Positions 36,224 through 45,859 are shown, counted from the stretch's first letter. The stretch is DNA of 64,000 nt from Modestobacter sp. VKM Ac-2986 (GCF_026967795.1 NZ_JAPVBH010000007.1:62001-126000), one strand, 5' to 3'. The notes: a model not told the origin generated them from the sequence alone. Translations and numbers: made by a program.

Positions 36224-36238
36224 CCCGTCCGGGACGGG
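36224..36238 (+). terminator. Short hairpin after dtd
   Basis: CCCGTC (36224-36229) and GACGGG (36233-36238) pair around a 3-base loop, ten bases after the stop. It is a small, plausible terminator. Confidence 0.35.
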
Positions 36239-36351
36239 ATGTTCGCCGGCCGCGTCGTCCGGGTATCACAGCGTTGTCGTTCGACCACCAGCAGTGGTCA
36301 GGTGGGTGCTGAGCGACACACCTGCTCGTTGCCTGTGAGTTGTGCACCACC

Positions 36352-36377
36352 GGAACACCGGCCCACCGAGGTCCGTT
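36352..36377 (+). promoter_or_regulatory. SigH/SigR-type promoter of sigB
   Basis: GGAAC (36352-36356) and GTT (36375-36377) are separated by 18 bases. This matches the known actinobacterial thiol-oxidative-stress sigma consensus (GGAAT/C, 18-19 bases, GTT). Transcription would start near 36385, giving a leader of about 130 bases. In mycobacteria sigB is transcribed by SigE/SigH, so the site is in the expected place. Confidence 0.6.
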
Positions 36378-36515
36378 GTACACGACGTACCACACCGGAC
36401 AGACGGCTGGAGAGCCACCCGGCGATCCCGGGTCGAGCCTCCGACCTCCACCGGGGTGCACCGCACATCGACGACGCGGTGCATCCGGACCCCGAAGCAA
36501 GGACGAAGACTCATC

Positions 36516-37499
36516 GTGACCGTGCTGCAGTCCTCCCCCACCGACACCCTCGAGGTGCGCTCGCCGCGCCGGGCGCCGGACACCAGTGGCCTGGTGTCCA
36601 CGGACCTGGTGCGCGTGTACCTCAACACCATCGGCAAGACCGCGCTGCTGACCGCCGAGCAGGAGGTCGAGCTGGCCAAGCGCATCGAGGCCGGGCTGTA
36701 CGCCGAACGGCTGCTGGGCGAGAAGCAGCTGACCCCGGCGGTCAAGCGCGACTACGGGCTGCTGGCCGCCGACGGCAAGGCGGCCAAGGCCCACCTGCTG
36801 GAGGCCAACCTCCGGCTGGTCGTCTCGGTCGCCAAGCGCTACACCGGCCACGGCATGACGTTCCTGGACCTGATCCAGGAGGGCAACGTCGGCCTGATCC
36901 GCGCGGTCGAGAAGTTCGACTACACCAAGGGCTTCAAGTTCTCGACCTACGCGACGTGGTGGATCCGCCAGGCCATCACCCGCGCCATGGCCGACTCCGG
37001 CCGCACGATCCGGCTGCCCGTCCACCTGGCCGAGCAGGTCAACAAGGTCGTGCGGACCCGCCGCCGGATCCACCAGGAGCTGGAGCGCGAGCCCACCGCC
37101 GAGGAGCTCGGCCTCGAGCTGGACATGACCCCGGAGCGGATCACCGAGCTGCTCGAGTACTCCCGCGACCTGGTGTCCCTCGACCAGACCGTGGGCGCCG
37201 ACGAGGAGTCCCGGCTCGGTGACTTCATCGAGGACGCCGACGCCGCGGTCGCCGAGGACGCGGTCGCCTTCCAGATGATGAAGGGCGACGTGCGCAACGT
37301 CCTGCAGACGCTGGAGGAGCGCGAGCGCGACGTCGTGATCATGCGCTTCGGCCTGGACGGCAACCAGCCGCGCACGCTGGAGCAGATCGGCAAGCAGTTC
37401 GGCCTGTCCCGCGAGCGCGTGCGGCAGATCGAGCGCGAGACGATGAACAAGCTGCGCGACCCGCAGCGCGCCGACGCCCTCCGGGACTATCTCGGCTGA
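36516..37499 (+). CDS. sigB: SigB-type group 2 RNA polymerase sigma factor
   Basis: A 327-residue sigma-70 closely related to SigA in regions 1.2 to 4 ([60 protein letters not shown]) but without its long N-terminal tail. Such group 2 factors recognise promoters like those of SigA and serve stress and stationary phase. The GTG at 36516 gives the usual short N-terminus; the ribosome site (AAGGA, about 14 bases away) is loose. A long leader carries a SigH/SigR-type promoter. ideR lies further downstream as in mycobacteria, but with four kilobases of other genes between. Confidence 0.94.
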   Translation: MTVLQSSPTDTLEVRSPRRAPDTSGLVSTDLVRVYLNTIGKTALLTAEQEVELAKRIEAGLYAERLLGEKQLTPAVKRDYGLLAADGKAAKAHLLEANLRLVVSVAKRYTGHGMTFLDLIQEGNVGLIRAVEKFDYTKGFKFSTYATWWIRQAITRAMADSGRTIRLPVHLAEQVNKVVRTRRRIHQELEREPTAEELGLELDMTPERITELLEYSRDLVSLDQTVGADEESRLGDFIEDADAAVAEDAVAFQMMKGDVRNVLQTLEERERDVVIMRFGLDGNQPRTLEQIGKQFGLSRERVRQIERETMNKLRDPQRADALRDYLG

Positions 37500-37556
37500 C
37501 GTCCTCCGGACGTCACCGCGGCCAGGTGCCGTGCCCGGGCGGCGCTGAGCCGTTTC

Positions 37557-37600
37557 CCGGGATCGCGTCGGGAGCCTCCGGCCCCGCGACGCGATCCCGG
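37557..37600 (+). terminator. Terminator hairpin of sigB
   Basis: Two perfectly complementary 14-base arms (37557-37570 and 37587-37600; core GGATCGCGTCG) enclose a 16-base loop, 57 bases after the sigB stop. Confidence 0.7.
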
Positions 37601-37648
37601 ACCGGCCTGCCCGGCCGGGGATCCGTACCCGTCCCCGGCCGAGCAGAG

Positions 37649-37693
37649 ATGACGAGGGCCCGCTGACCGTTCCGGTCAGCGGGCCCTCGTCAT
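37649..37693. terminator. Bidirectional 20-bp perfect hairpin
   Basis: Arms of 20 bases (37649-37668 and 37674-37693) are perfectly complementary around the loop GTTCC. The right arm overlaps the stop codon of the minus-strand acetyltransferase gene. It can end transcription from both sides and is the strongest hairpin in the window. Confidence 0.8.
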
Positions 37694-40386
37694 GTGCCGG
37701 GGCGGAACATGCGGCGGGGGCCCTGCTCGACGCGGGCGGTGGGCGGACCGACGCGGACCTGGGCACCGGCGACGACCAGGGAGCGGCCGCCGTGCCAGGC
37801 GTCGGCCGGGCCGACGATGACCGGCTCGAGGTTCAGCGCCAGCACCTCGGGCAGGTCGTCGGCCAGCCGGGCCACTCGCAGCAGCAGGTCCTCCAGCGCG
37901 GCGGTGTCCACCGGCGCGCTGCCCCGGTAGCCGTCCAGCAGCGGGAACGCGCGCGGGCTGCGCACCAGCTCGGCGGCGTCCAGGTCGGTCAACGGCAGGG
38001 TGCGGAACGCGCGGTCACCGAGCAGGTCGGTGGCCACCCCGCCGACCCCGAAGCTCACCAGCGCGCCGAAGGACGGGTCGTCGACGACCTGCACCACGGT
38101 GCCCACCCCCGGCGCGGCCTGCTCCTGCACGATCACCGGGTCCCCGGACGGGATCGCGGCGTAGGCGGCCCGCACGTCGTCGGCGTCGGTCAGGTCGAAG
38201 CGCATGCCGCCCAGGTCGCGGCGGTCACGCAGCCAGGGTGCGGTCGACTTCAGCACCACCGGGTGGCCGATCTCCTCGGCCGCGGTCACCGCCGCCTCGA
38301 CGTCGGTCACCCGCCGGGTGCCCAGCATCGGCACGCCGTAGGCGCCCAGCAGCTCCATCGTCTCGGTGTCGGTGAGCTCCCGGCCCGCCGGCGTCCCGGC
38401 CAGCGCGGCCTCCACCACCGCGCGCCCGGCCGCCTCCTGCACGTCGTCCAGCTCTGGCACCACCCCGACCGGACGGCGCCGCCAGCGGGCGTACTCGGCC
38501 ACCTTGGCCAGCGCGATCACCGCCCGCTCGGGGGTGGAGAACGAGGGCACCGACCCGCGCGCGGGCATGCCGTCCTCGCCGCGGATGGCCAGCTCGTCGG
38601 GGATGCCCTCGGTGGACAGGAAGTTGGCCACCAGTGGCTTGGCCGACCCCGCCGACACCTCGCGCAGCACCCGGCCGAAGGGCTGCTCGCCGCGCAGCAG
38701 CGGGGGCAGGAACACCGCGACCACCGCGTCGACGCCGTCGTCGTCCAGCGCGGCCTGCAGCGCGGCGCGGAAGTCCTCCGGGCTCGCCTGGGTGCCGATG
38801 TCGACCGGGCGCTCGTGCGCCAGCTCCAGCCCCTGCTCCAGCACGGAGTCGGCGACCAGCACCCCCATCGCGGTCGAGTTGCCGACGACGGCGACCCGGT
38901 CACCGGCCGGCAGCGGCTGGTGGGCCAGCAGCGTGCCGACGTCGAAGAGCTGGGCCAGGGTCTCCACCCGGATCACCCCGGCCGAGGCGAACAGCGCGGC
39001 CACCGACTGCTCGGGGACCGCGACGCTGGTGCCGGCCAGCCCGGCGGTCATCCCGACGTGCCGGCCGCTCTTGACCGCGACCACCGGCTTGGTGCGGCCG
39101 ACCGCGCGGGCCAGCCGGGCGAACTTGCGCGGGTTGCCGAAGCTCTCCAGGTGCAGCAGCACCACCTCGGTGCCCGGGTCGGTGGCCCAGTACTGCAGCA
39201 GGTCGTTGCCGCTGACGTCGGCGCGGTTGCCGGCGGAGACGAAGCTGGACAGCCCGATGCCCCGGCCGCGGGCCCGCTCCAGCAGCGCCACGCCCAGCGC
39301 GCCGGACTGGGCGAAGAAGCCCACCCGGCCACGACCGGGGACGTCGGGGGCGAGGCTGGCGTTGAGGTGCACGCCCGGGTCGGTGTTGACCACGCCCAGG
39401 CAGTTGGGCCCGACGACGCGCATGCCCGAGGCCCGGGCGGAGGCGACCAGCGCCCGCTCGGCGGCCAGCCCCTCGGGGCCGGTCTCGCCGAAGCCGCCGG
39501 AGATGACCACCAGCCCGTGCACGTTCTTGCGCCGGCAGGCCTCGACCACCGCCGCGACCTCGTCGGCCGGCACGGCGAGGACGGCGAGGTCGACGTCGTC
39601 GGGGATCGACTCGACGTCGGCGTACGCCGGGACGCCGCGGACGTGCCGCACCGCCGGGTTGACCGGGTAGATCGGGCCGGCGAACCCGTAGCCGAGCAGG
39701 TTGTGCAGCACGGCGTAGCCGACCTTGGCCGGGTCGTTGCTGGCCCCGATGACGGCCACCGAGCCGGGGTTGAGCAGCCGGCCGATGGAGCGGGACTCGC
39801 TGCGCTGCTCCCGTTCGTGCACCACCGCCAGCGACTGCTCGGTCGGGGCGATGGGGAACGTCAGGTGCACGATCCCGTCCTCGTAGGACCGGGCCGCCGC
39901 GTACCCCGCGTCCCGGAACACCCGGACCATCCCGGTGTTCTGGCTGAGCACCTCGGCGACGAACCGGGTGATGCCGCGCTCGCGGGCCGCGGCGGCCAGG
40001 TGCTCGAGCAGCACCGAGCCCAGGCCGCGCCGCTGGTGGGCGTCCTCGATGAGGAAGGCGACCTCGGCCTCGTCGGTGCCCGGGAGTCGGTCGTAGCGGC
40101 CCACGCCGATCAGGTGGTCGCCCAGCAGCACGACGAAGGCCACCCGGTCGTCGTGGTCGACGTGGGTGAACCGGTACAGGTCCTTGGCCGACAGCTGCCG
40201 GACCGGCCCGAAGAACCGGTAGTACCGGGTCTGGTCGGAGCTGCGCTCCATCAGCCCCACGATGCCGTCGGCGTCCTCGGGCGTGATCGGCCGCAGGTGC
40301 ACCGTCCCGCCGTCAGCCGCCACCACGTCCGCCTCCCACCGCGGCGGCGCCACGGGGGTCACGGTCGCTTCCTCAGCTGCGGTCAT
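37690..40386 (-). CDS. GNAT acetyltransferase fused to acyl-CoA synthetase (NDP-forming)-like domains, Pat-like
   Basis: An 898-residue protein. The N-terminal GNAT domain (about 25-180) has the acetyl-CoA loop HQRRGLGSVLLEHL. After it come a CoA-binding Rossmann domain (from about 205; VAVIGASNDPAKVGYAVLHN), two ligase-CoA domains, and a C-terminal ATP-grasp domain (about 670-890). Functional NDP-forming synthetases carry a phospho-accepting His in a SHTG segment after KxGR. Here, after KSGRH (about 436-440), the segment reads GLAGTS with no His at that site. That matches protein lysine acetyltransferases of the Pat type, in the reversed (GNAT-first) order known from Streptomyces. The AcuC deacetylase gene lies 71 bases upstream on the same strand. 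Confidence 0.85.
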   Translation of the reverse strand: MTAAEEATVTPVAPPRWEADVVAADGGTVHLRPITPEDADGIVGLMERSSDQTRYYRFFGPVRQLSAKDLYRFTHVDHDDRVAFVVLLGDHLIGVGRYDRLPGTDEAEVAFLIEDAHQRRGLGSVLLEHLAAAARERGITRFVAEVLSQNTGMVRVFRDAGYAAARSYEDGIVHLTFPIAPTEQSLAVVHEREQRSESRSIGRLLNPGSVAVIGASNDPAKVGYAVLHNLLGYGFAGPIYPVNPAVRHVRGVPAYADVESIPDDVDLAVLAVPADEVAAVVEACRRKNVHGLVVISGGFGETGPEGLAAERALVASARASGMRVVGPNCLGVVNTDPGVHLNASLAPDVPGRGRVGFFAQSGALGVALLERARGRGIGLSSFVSAGNRADVSGNDLLQYWATDPGTEVVLLHLESFGNPRKFARLARAVGRTKPVVAVKSGRHVGMTAGLAGTSVAVPEQSVAALFASAGVIRVETLAQLFDVGTLLAHQPLPAGDRVAVVGNSTAMGVLVADSVLEQGLELAHERPVDIGTQASPEDFRAALQAALDDDGVDAVVAVFLPPLLRGEQPFGRVLREVSAGSAKPLVANFLSTEGIPDELAIRGEDGMPARGSVPSFSTPERAVIALAKVAEYARWRRRPVGVVPELDDVQEAAGRAVVEAALAGTPAGRELTDTETMELLGAYGVPMLGTRRVTDVEAAVTAAEEIGHPVVLKSTAPWLRDRRDLGGMRFDLTDADDVRAAYAAIPSGDPVIVQEQAAPGVGTVVQVVDDPSFGALVSFGVGGVATDLLGDRAFRTLPLTDLDAAELVRSPRAFPLLDGYRGSAPVDTAALEDLLLRVARLADDLPEVLALNLEPVIVGPADAWHGGRSLVVAGAQVRVGPPTARVEQGPRRMFRPGT

Positions 40387-40398
40387 GGCTTCCTCCGG

Positions 40399-40449
40399 CC
40401 ATCTCGTAGGGACCCGCCACGAGCCTGCGAGTGGTGGGGGGCGAGATGG
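40399..40449 (-). repeat. Stop-anchored hairpin repeat, copy G (after acuC)
   Basis: The acuC stop is followed by CAGAAGGACC, then arms CGAGATGG/CCATCTCG (40442-40449, 40399-40406) and the conserved CCCCCCACCACTCG block paired to GAG/GGCGGG on the other side. The arms differ from other copies but still pair, indicating selection for structure. Confidence 0.75.
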
Positions 40450-40457
40450 TCCTTCTG

Positions 40458-41642
40458 TCAGTCACGGGGGTCGTCCGGGTCGAGTCCGAAGTACGGGAAG
40501 GAGGCCTTGCGGGTGCGCATGACCGCCTGGTCGACGCGGTTCTCGGTGAAGGGGTCCCAGCGGGAGTAGCCCACGTAGCCGCCCTCGGTCATGGTGTCCG
40601 GCGGGTCGATGCGCAGGCCCCGGCCGCGGACGTCGTCCTGCCAGCTCTGCGGGATCTCCGTGCGCGGGTCCAGCCGGTCGCCGCCGGCCTCGGCGATCAG
40701 GTGGGTCCAGGCCCGGGGCACGCAGCGGACCAGGCCGTAGCCGCCACCGCCCAGGGCGACCCACCGGCCGTCGCACAGCTCGTGGGCCAGGTCGTGCACC
40801 GCCCGGTAGGAGGCGCGCTGCCCGTCGACGGTGAGCCCGAGGTCGGCGAGCGGGTCCTCGTGGTGGGCGTCGCAGCCGCACTGGGTGACCAGGATCTGCG
40901 GCCGGAAGGCCCGGAGCACGCTGGGCACCACGGCGTGGAAGGCCCGCAGCCAGCCGGAGTCGTCGGTGCCGTTGGGCAGCGCCAGGTTGACCGCGCTGCC
41001 CAGCGCCTTCTCCGGGTCACCGGTCTCCTCGGGGAAGCCGGTGCCCGGGAAGAGCGTGAGCGGGGTCTGGTGGACGCTGACGGTGAGCACCCGCGGGTCG
41101 TCGTAGAACGCGGTCTGGACGCCGTCGCCGTGGTGCACGTCCAGGTCGACGTAGGCGATGCGCTCCCACCCCTGACCGAGCAGCCAGGCGATCGCGACCG
41201 CGGCGTCGTTGAAGACGCAGAAGCCCGAGGCGGCCCCGCGCATGGCGTGGTGCATGCCGCCGGCGATGTTGACCGCGTGCTGGGCCCGGCCGGAGGAGAC
41301 CTGCTCGGCGGCCAGCACGCTGCCGCCGGTGATCAGCGCGGCGGCGTCGTACATGCCGGGGAAGACCGGGTTGTCCGGCGGGCCGAGACCGTGGCCGGCG
41401 TCGTAGGGGTGCTCGGGCGCCCGCCGCACGGCCTCCAGGTAGGCCGGGTCGTGGACCAGGGTGAGCAGGTCGGTGTCGGCCGCGGTCGGGGCGACGACCG
41501 ACAGGCGCGGCCCCGCCAGCACCCCGAGGGTGTCGGCCAGCCGCATGGTGAGGTCCAGCCGCACCGGGTGCATGGGGTGCTCGCCGCCCCAGGTGTAGGC
41601 CAGCAGGGCGTCGTCCCAGACGACGGTGACCGAGTCGCTCAT
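40458..41642 (-). CDS. acuC: Acetoin utilisation protein AcuC-like protein deacetylase
   Basis: A 394-residue class I histone-deacetylase-fold enzyme using zinc. Catalytic motifs: [10 protein letters not shown] (tandem His), [22 protein letters not shown] (metal Asp/His), [14 protein letters not shown] and LGGGGYGL. Bacillus AcuC removes acetyl groups from acetyl-CoA synthetase. Beside a Pat-like acetyltransferase, it should form the reverse half of a lysine-acetylation switch. The ATG at 41642 has a GGGAG site. The two genes are separated only by a repeat. Confidence 0.92.
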   Translation of the reverse strand: MSDSVTVVWDDALLAYTWGGEHPMHPVRLDLTMRLADTLGVLAGPRLSVVAPTAADTDLLTLVHDPAYLEAVRRAPEHPYDAGHGLGPPDNPVFPGMYDAAALITGGSVLAAEQVSSGRAQHAVNIAGGMHHAMRGAASGFCVFNDAAVAIAWLLGQGWERIAYVDLDVHHGDGVQTAFYDDPRVLTVSVHQTPLTLFPGTGFPEETGDPEKALGSAVNLALPNGTDDSGWLRAFHAVVPSVLRAFRPQILVTQCGCDAHHEDPLADLGLTVDGQRASYRAVHDLAHELCDGRWVALGGGGYGLVRCVPRAWTHLIAEAGGDRLDPRTEIPQSWQDDVRGRGLRIDPPDTMTEGGYVGYSRWDPFTENRVDQAVMRTRKASFPYFGLDPDDPRD

Positions 41643-41797
41643 CGCTCCCCCGGTCCCGTCGCGGCGCCGGGCGGGACCGGCGCGGTGCTCCTCGTCGAGC
41701 AGGCGGGCTGCGTCACCGCACCGACGCTACCGGTGGCCGCACCACCCCGCGGGGTGCTCGGTCGTGGCGAGGGCCCCGCTCGGTGGTCCTCGCCTCG

Positions 41798-41821
41798 TAG
41801 ACTCGGGGGACCTGACGGAGG
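41798..41821 (+). promoter_or_regulatory. ideR promoter -10 and ribosome site
   Basis: TAGACT (41798-41803) places the transcript start near 41811. GGAGG (41817-41821) is seven bases before GTG 41829 but only one base before GTG 41823, which decides the start in favour of 41829. Confidence 0.5.
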
Positions 41822-41828
41822 AGTGAGT

Positions 41829-42548
41829 GTGAACGACCTCATCGACACCACGGAGATGTACCTCCGGACCATCTTCGAGCTCGAGGAAGAGGGCATCGTC
41901 CCGCTGCGGGCGCGGATCGCCGAGCGCCTGCACCAGAGCGGCCCGACCGTGAGCCAGACGGTGGCCCGGATGGAGCGCGACGGCCTGCTCACCGTGCAGG
42001 GCGACCGGCACCTGCAGCTGTCCGACGAGGGCCGCGCGCTGGCCACCGCGGTCATGCGCAAGCACCGGCTGGCCGAGTGCCTGCTCGTCGACGTGATCGG
42101 CCTGGACTACGCCGACGTCCACGAGGAGGCCTGCCGCTGGGAGCACGTGATGAGCGAGGCGGTGGAGCGCAAGCTGCTGAGCCTGCTCAAGAACCCGACC
42201 GTGTCGCCCTTCGGCAACCCGATCCCCGGCCTCGACGCCCTGGGCGGTGACACCTCAGCCGTGCTCGACGCGCTCACGCTGCTGTCGACCAGCGCGACGC
42301 CCGAGGGCACGCGGGTCGTCGTGCGCCGGATCAGCGAGCAGCTGCAGGAGGACGCCTCCCTGCTGCGCTCCATGGCCGACCAGGGCGTGCGCCCCGGCTC
42401 GACCGTGACCGCCTCGCTGGCCAACGGCAGCGTGCTGGTCGACGGGGTCGCCCTGCAGCCCGGGGTCGCCCAGCACGTGTTCGTCAGCGCGGTCGACGAG
42501 GAGCTCAGCCCGGCCGAGGCCGCCGAGGCGGTCGCCGCCGTCTCCTGA
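41829..42548 (+). CDS. ideR: DtxR/IdeR-family iron-dependent regulator
   Basis: A 239-residue metal-dependent repressor. The N-terminal winged helix ([36 protein letters not shown]) is followed by the dimer/metal domain with the usual ligands: Met in TTEMY, His and Glu in [10 protein letters not shown], and Cys, Glu, His in [14 protein letters not shown]-terminal SH3-like domain ([20 protein letters not shown]) completes it. It should bind Fe(II) and repress iron uptake. The start is GTG 41829. Location after sigB agrees with mycobacteria. A strong terminator follows. Confidence 0.94.
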   Translation: MNDLIDTTEMYLRTIFELEEEGIVPLRARIAERLHQSGPTVSQTVARMERDGLLTVQGDRHLQLSDEGRALATAVMRKHRLAECLLVDVIGLDYADVHEEACRWEHVMSEAVERKLLSLLKNPTVSPFGNPIPGLDALGGDTSAVLDALTLLSTSATPEGTRVVVRRISEQLQEDASLLRSMADQGVRPGSTVTASLANGSVLVDGVALQPGVAQHVFVSAVDEELSPAEAAEAVAAVS

Positions 42549-42588
42549 GGGAGGACCCGGCAGCCCCGTTCCTGCAGCCGGAGCGGAC

Positions 42589-42624
42589 CGAGAGCCGCGA
42601 CCCCGCCTGGGGCCGCGGCTCTCG
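42589..42624 (+). terminator. Terminator hairpin of ideR
   Basis: CGAGAGCCGCG (42589-42599) pairs perfectly with CGCGGCTCTCG (42614-42624), and CCCC/GGGG extends the stem inside. It is 40 bases after the stop. Confidence 0.75.
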
Positions 42625-42717
42625 TCGTCTGCGGGGCGAGATGCTGAGCCGGGCTCACGACCGGTCACTAGGCTCGGGGCCGTCCTCCTGACCAGCGACG
42701 CGAGAGAGAAGGCCCCG

Positions 42718-44781
42718 GTGAGCGACTCCCCCGCTCCGACCGAACAGGACACCACCCCGCCCAGTCCGTTCCACCGGCTGGCCGACTTCGTCGCCCTCCC
42801 CCGGCTGGGTGGCCTCGCCCTCTCCCCCGACGGCAGCCGGCTGGTCACCTCGGTGGCCACCCTGGACCCCGAGGGCACGAAGTGGCAGTCCGCGCTCTGG
42901 GAGGTCGACCCCGCCGGTCAGCGGCCCGCCCGCCGGCTGACCCGCGGTGCGGCCGGGGAGTCCAGCCCGGTCTTCGCCCCCAGCGGCGAGCTGCTCTTCA
43001 CCTCCGCCCGCCCCGACCCGGCGGCGGGCAAGGACGCCGGGGAGCCGAAGCCGGCGCTGTGGGCGCTGTCGCCCGAGGGCGGTGAGGCGCGGCTGGTGCT
43101 CAGCCGGTCCAGCGGCGTCTCCGGCGTGGCGGTGGCCGCCGACAGCGGCGACGTCGTGGCCGTGGCCTCCGTGGTGCCCGGCGCGGCCGACGCGGAGGCC
43201 GACGAGCAGCGCCGCAAGGCGCGCACCGACGCCGGGGTCACCGCGCTGCTGCACGAGAGCTACCCGGTGCGCTTCTGGGACCACGACCTGGGCCCGGCCT
43301 TCCCGCACGTGTTCTGGGTCGGGCACGTCCCCGGCGAGTCCGACCCGGCACCGGAGTGGCGTGACCTGACCCCCGACGCGGGCCCGCCCACCGGGGCCGG
43401 GGACGACCTGGCGATCTCCCCCGACGGCCGCTTCGTGGTGCGCAGCGAGGACGTCCCCGACGGCCCCGCCGGGCGGCGCTCCCGGCTGGTGCTGACCCAG
43501 GTGGCGACGGGCACGACCCGGGTGCTGGTCGACGACCCGCAGGCCGACGTCTTCGCCCCGGCCTTCTCCCCGGACTCGACCCAGGTGGTGTGCGTCCGCG
43601 AGTCGGCCTCGACCTACGCCGAGCCGCCGGACTACACGCTGCTGCTGGTCGACGTCGAGTCGGCCGGGACCCGCGACCTCACGGCCGGCTTCGACCGCTG
43701 GCCGGGCTCGCCGCAGTTCTCCGCCGAGGGCACCGCGGTGTTCTTCCTGGCCGACGACGACGGCCGGCACGCCCTGTACCGGGTCGAGCTCGCCGGCGGG
43801 GCACCGGTGCGGCTGACCGACGCCGGCGCCTACAGCGACCTGCAGGTGGCCCGGGACGGCAGCGCGCTGTACGCGCTGCGCTCGGGATACGACCTCCCGG
43901 CGGCACCGGTGCGGCTGGACCCGACGGCCACCGGCCAGGACCCCGTCGCGCTGCCCAACCCGGGCACGATCACCGCCTTCCCCGGCACCCTGCGCGAGCT
44001 GGACGCCACCGCTCCCGACGGCACCCGCGTGCAGTCCTGGCTGGTGCTCCCCGAGGGCGCGAGTGAGGCGAGCCCGGCGCCGCTGGTGCTGTGGGTGCAC
44101 GGCGGCCCGCTGATGAGCTGGAACTCCTGGTCGTGGCGCTGGACGCCGTGGGTGCTGGCCGCCCGGGGCTACGCGGTGCTGCTGCCCAACCCGGCGCTGT
44201 CGCAGGGCTTCGGGCAGGACTTCGTGCGGCGCGGCTGGGGCGAGTGGGGCGAGCACCCCTACACCGACCTGATGGCCGCGGTCGACGCCGCCGAGGCGCT
44301 GCCGGAGATCGACCAGACCCGGACGGCGGCGATGGGTGGCTCCTTCGGTGGCTACATGGCCAACTGGATCGCCACCCAGACCGACCGGTTCGCCGCGATC
44401 GTCACCCACGCCAGCCTGTGGCACCTGGACAGCTTCGGCGGCACCACCGACTCCGCGTACTACTGGGAGCGGGAGTTCGGTGACCCGCTGACCGAGCCGC
44501 GCCGCTACGACCAGAACTCTCCGCACCGCTACGCCGACGCCATCCGGACGCCGATGCTGGTGATCCACGGCGACAAGGACTACCGCGTGCCGATCGGCGA
44601 GGGCCTGCGGCTCTGGTACGACCTGCAGAAGCGCGGGGTGCCCTCGAAGTTCCTCTACTTCCCCGACGAGAACCACTGGGTGCTCACCCCGGGCAACGCC
44701 GCGGTCTGGTACGAGATCGTGCTGGCCTTCCTGGGTGAGCACGTGCTCGGGGAGGACTGGCAGCGCCCCGAGCTGCTCTGA
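42718..44781 (+). CDS. S9 family serine peptidase (prolyl oligopeptidase/acylaminoacyl-peptidase type)
   Basis: A 687-residue two-domain peptidase. Residues 15-410 form a beta-propeller (repeated S/PDGS-type turns such as LSPDGSRLV, ISPDGRFV and FSPDSTQVV). The C-terminal alpha/beta-hydrolase domain has the nucleophile GGSFGGYMANW (about residue 543), the Asp in IHGDKDYRVP and the His in DENHWV. It probably cleaves short peptides in the cytosol; no signal peptide is present. The GTG at 42718 has GAGAAGG upstream, and TAGGCT at 42669-42674 is a likely -10. Confidence 0.93.
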   Translation: MSDSPAPTEQDTTPPSPFHRLADFVALPRLGGLALSPDGSRLVTSVATLDPEGTKWQSALWEVDPAGQRPARRLTRGAAGESSPVFAPSGELLFTSARPDPAAGKDAGEPKPALWALSPEGGEARLVLSRSSGVSGVAVAADSGDVVAVASVVPGAADAEADEQRRKARTDAGVTALLHESYPVRFWDHDLGPAFPHVFWVGHVPGESDPAPEWRDLTPDAGPPTGAGDDLAISPDGRFVVRSEDVPDGPAGRRSRLVLTQVATGTTRVLVDDPQADVFAPAFSPDSTQVVCVRESASTYAEPPDYTLLLVDVESAGTRDLTAGFDRWPGSPQFSAEGTAVFFLADDDGRHALYRVELAGGAPVRLTDAGAYSDLQVARDGSALYALRSGYDLPAAPVRLDPTATGQDPVALPNPGTITAFPGTLRELDATAPDGTRVQSWLVLPEGASEASPAPLVLWVHGGPLMSWNSWSWRWTPWVLAARGYAVLLPNPALSQGFGQDFVRRGWGEWGEHPYTDLMAAVDAAEALPEIDQTRTAAMGGSFGGYMANWIATQTDRFAAIVTHASLWHLDSFGGTTDSAYYWEREFGDPLTEPRRYDQNSPHRYADAIRTPMLVIHGDKDYRVPIGEGLRLWYDLQKRGVPSKFLYFPDENHWVLTPGNAAVWYEIVLAFLGEHVLGEDWQRPELL

Positions 44782-44788
44782 CCCACCC

Positions 44789-44823
44789 GACGCACCGGCC
44801 GCGCCCCGGCCGGTCGGTGCGTC
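44789..44823. terminator. Shared terminator between convergent genes
   Basis: GACGCACC (44789-44796) pairs with GGTGCGTC (44816-44823), with additional GGCC pairing inside. It fills the 40-base gap between the peptidase and DUF4192 genes and overlaps the DUF4192 stop. Confidence 0.65.
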
Positions 44824-45853
44824 AGCGGCCCGCACCGGAGGGGCCGGCGGCCTCGCGGATGACCTGCCGCACCACCGCCGGGGGCAGGCAGGCGTCCAGC
44901 GCGGTGCGCAGCAGCCCGGCGAGGGTGTACCCGGGCTCGCTGCCCAGTGCCCGGTCCAGGGCGACGTTGGCCAGCGCGCCGTCCCCGCGGAGCCAGGCGC
45001 TGACCGCCAGCAGGGTCGCCGGTGCCGCGTCGAGCGGGGCCGGCGCCCGGCGGGTGAGCTCGGTCCAGACCACCTCGGCGCCCGGCGCGGACTCCCCGAG
45101 CGCCAGGGTCAGCGCCCGGTCCCGCAGGTCGGCGTCGCGCAGCCCCCACGCCAGCCGGGCCACCTGCCGGTCCGACAGGCGCGCCGCCCGCGCCGTCCCG
45201 GCCTCGTGCACCGCGGCGAGGACGGCGTCCCAGCCCTGCTCGGCCACGGCGTCCCAGCCCCGCTCCGCAGTCGCGGCGGCCAGCTCGTCACCCACCTCGG
45301 CACAGGCCCGGTCCATGCCCGCCGAACCGACCGGGGCGATGCGAGCGGGCAGGGCCGCCCGGCCGGCCTCGACGACCGTGCCGTGCACCACCGCGGCGAC
45401 GGCCAGGTCGCTGGTGCCACCCGGCAGCGGGGTGCCCGCGCCGGGTGCGCAGCAGGAGCGGGGGCAGTCGTAGGACCACCAGCGGCCCCGGCGGACCAGC
45501 AGCGCGTCGCGCACCGGCACCCGGTGGTCGTGGAAGGCGAGCACGGCCTCGCGCAGCAGCCCGCGGTGCGGGAGCTCGGCGCCGTCGTCGTCCTCGGAGA
45601 CCACCACCAGCGCGACGGCGGTGGGGTCGTCGGTGCCCACCGACCGGGCCAGGTCCCGCGCCAGCGCCGCCCGGTGCCCGGGCGGCGGCAGGTCCACCCG
45701 GGCGGTGAGCCCGACGGTCAGCGGCTCCGGCCCGCGGAGGCTGACCACCACCAGCGACTCCTCGGGCCGGAAGCCGAGCAGGTGGGGCAGCCCGGCGGCC
45801 AGCGCCCCGGGGTCGGCGAGGCGGACGGTGGGCCGGGGGTCCAGGTCGGTCAT
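44822..45853 (-). CDS. DUF4192 family protein
   Basis: A 343-residue actinobacterial protein of unknown function. The family N-terminus is clear: TVRLADPGALAAGLPHLLGFRPEESLVVVSLRG in consecutive blocks. A Cys-bearing segment (CPRSCCAPGAGTPLP) lies mid-protein, and the C-terminal half is an Ala-rich helical repeat region (ATLLAVSAWLRGDGALANVA). No membrane helix. The ATG at 45853 is six bases after CAGGGT on the minus strand. Confidence 0.87.
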   Translation of the reverse strand: MTDLDPRPTVRLADPGALAAGLPHLLGFRPEESLVVVSLRGPEPLTVGLTARVDLPPPGHRAALARDLARSVGTDDPTAVALVVVSEDDDGAELPHRGLLREAVLAFHDHRVPVRDALLVRRGRWWSYDCPRSCCAPGAGTPLPGGTSDLAVAAVVHGTVVEAGRAALPARIAPVGSAGMDRACAEVGDELAAATAERGWDAVAEQGWDAVLAAVHEAGTARAARLSDRQVARLAWGLRDADLRDRALTLALGESAPGAEVVWTELTRRAPAPLDAAPATLLAVSAWLRGDGALANVALDRALGSEPGYTLAGLLRTALDACLPPAVVRQVIREAAGPSGAGR

Positions 45854-45859
45854 GTCCCG

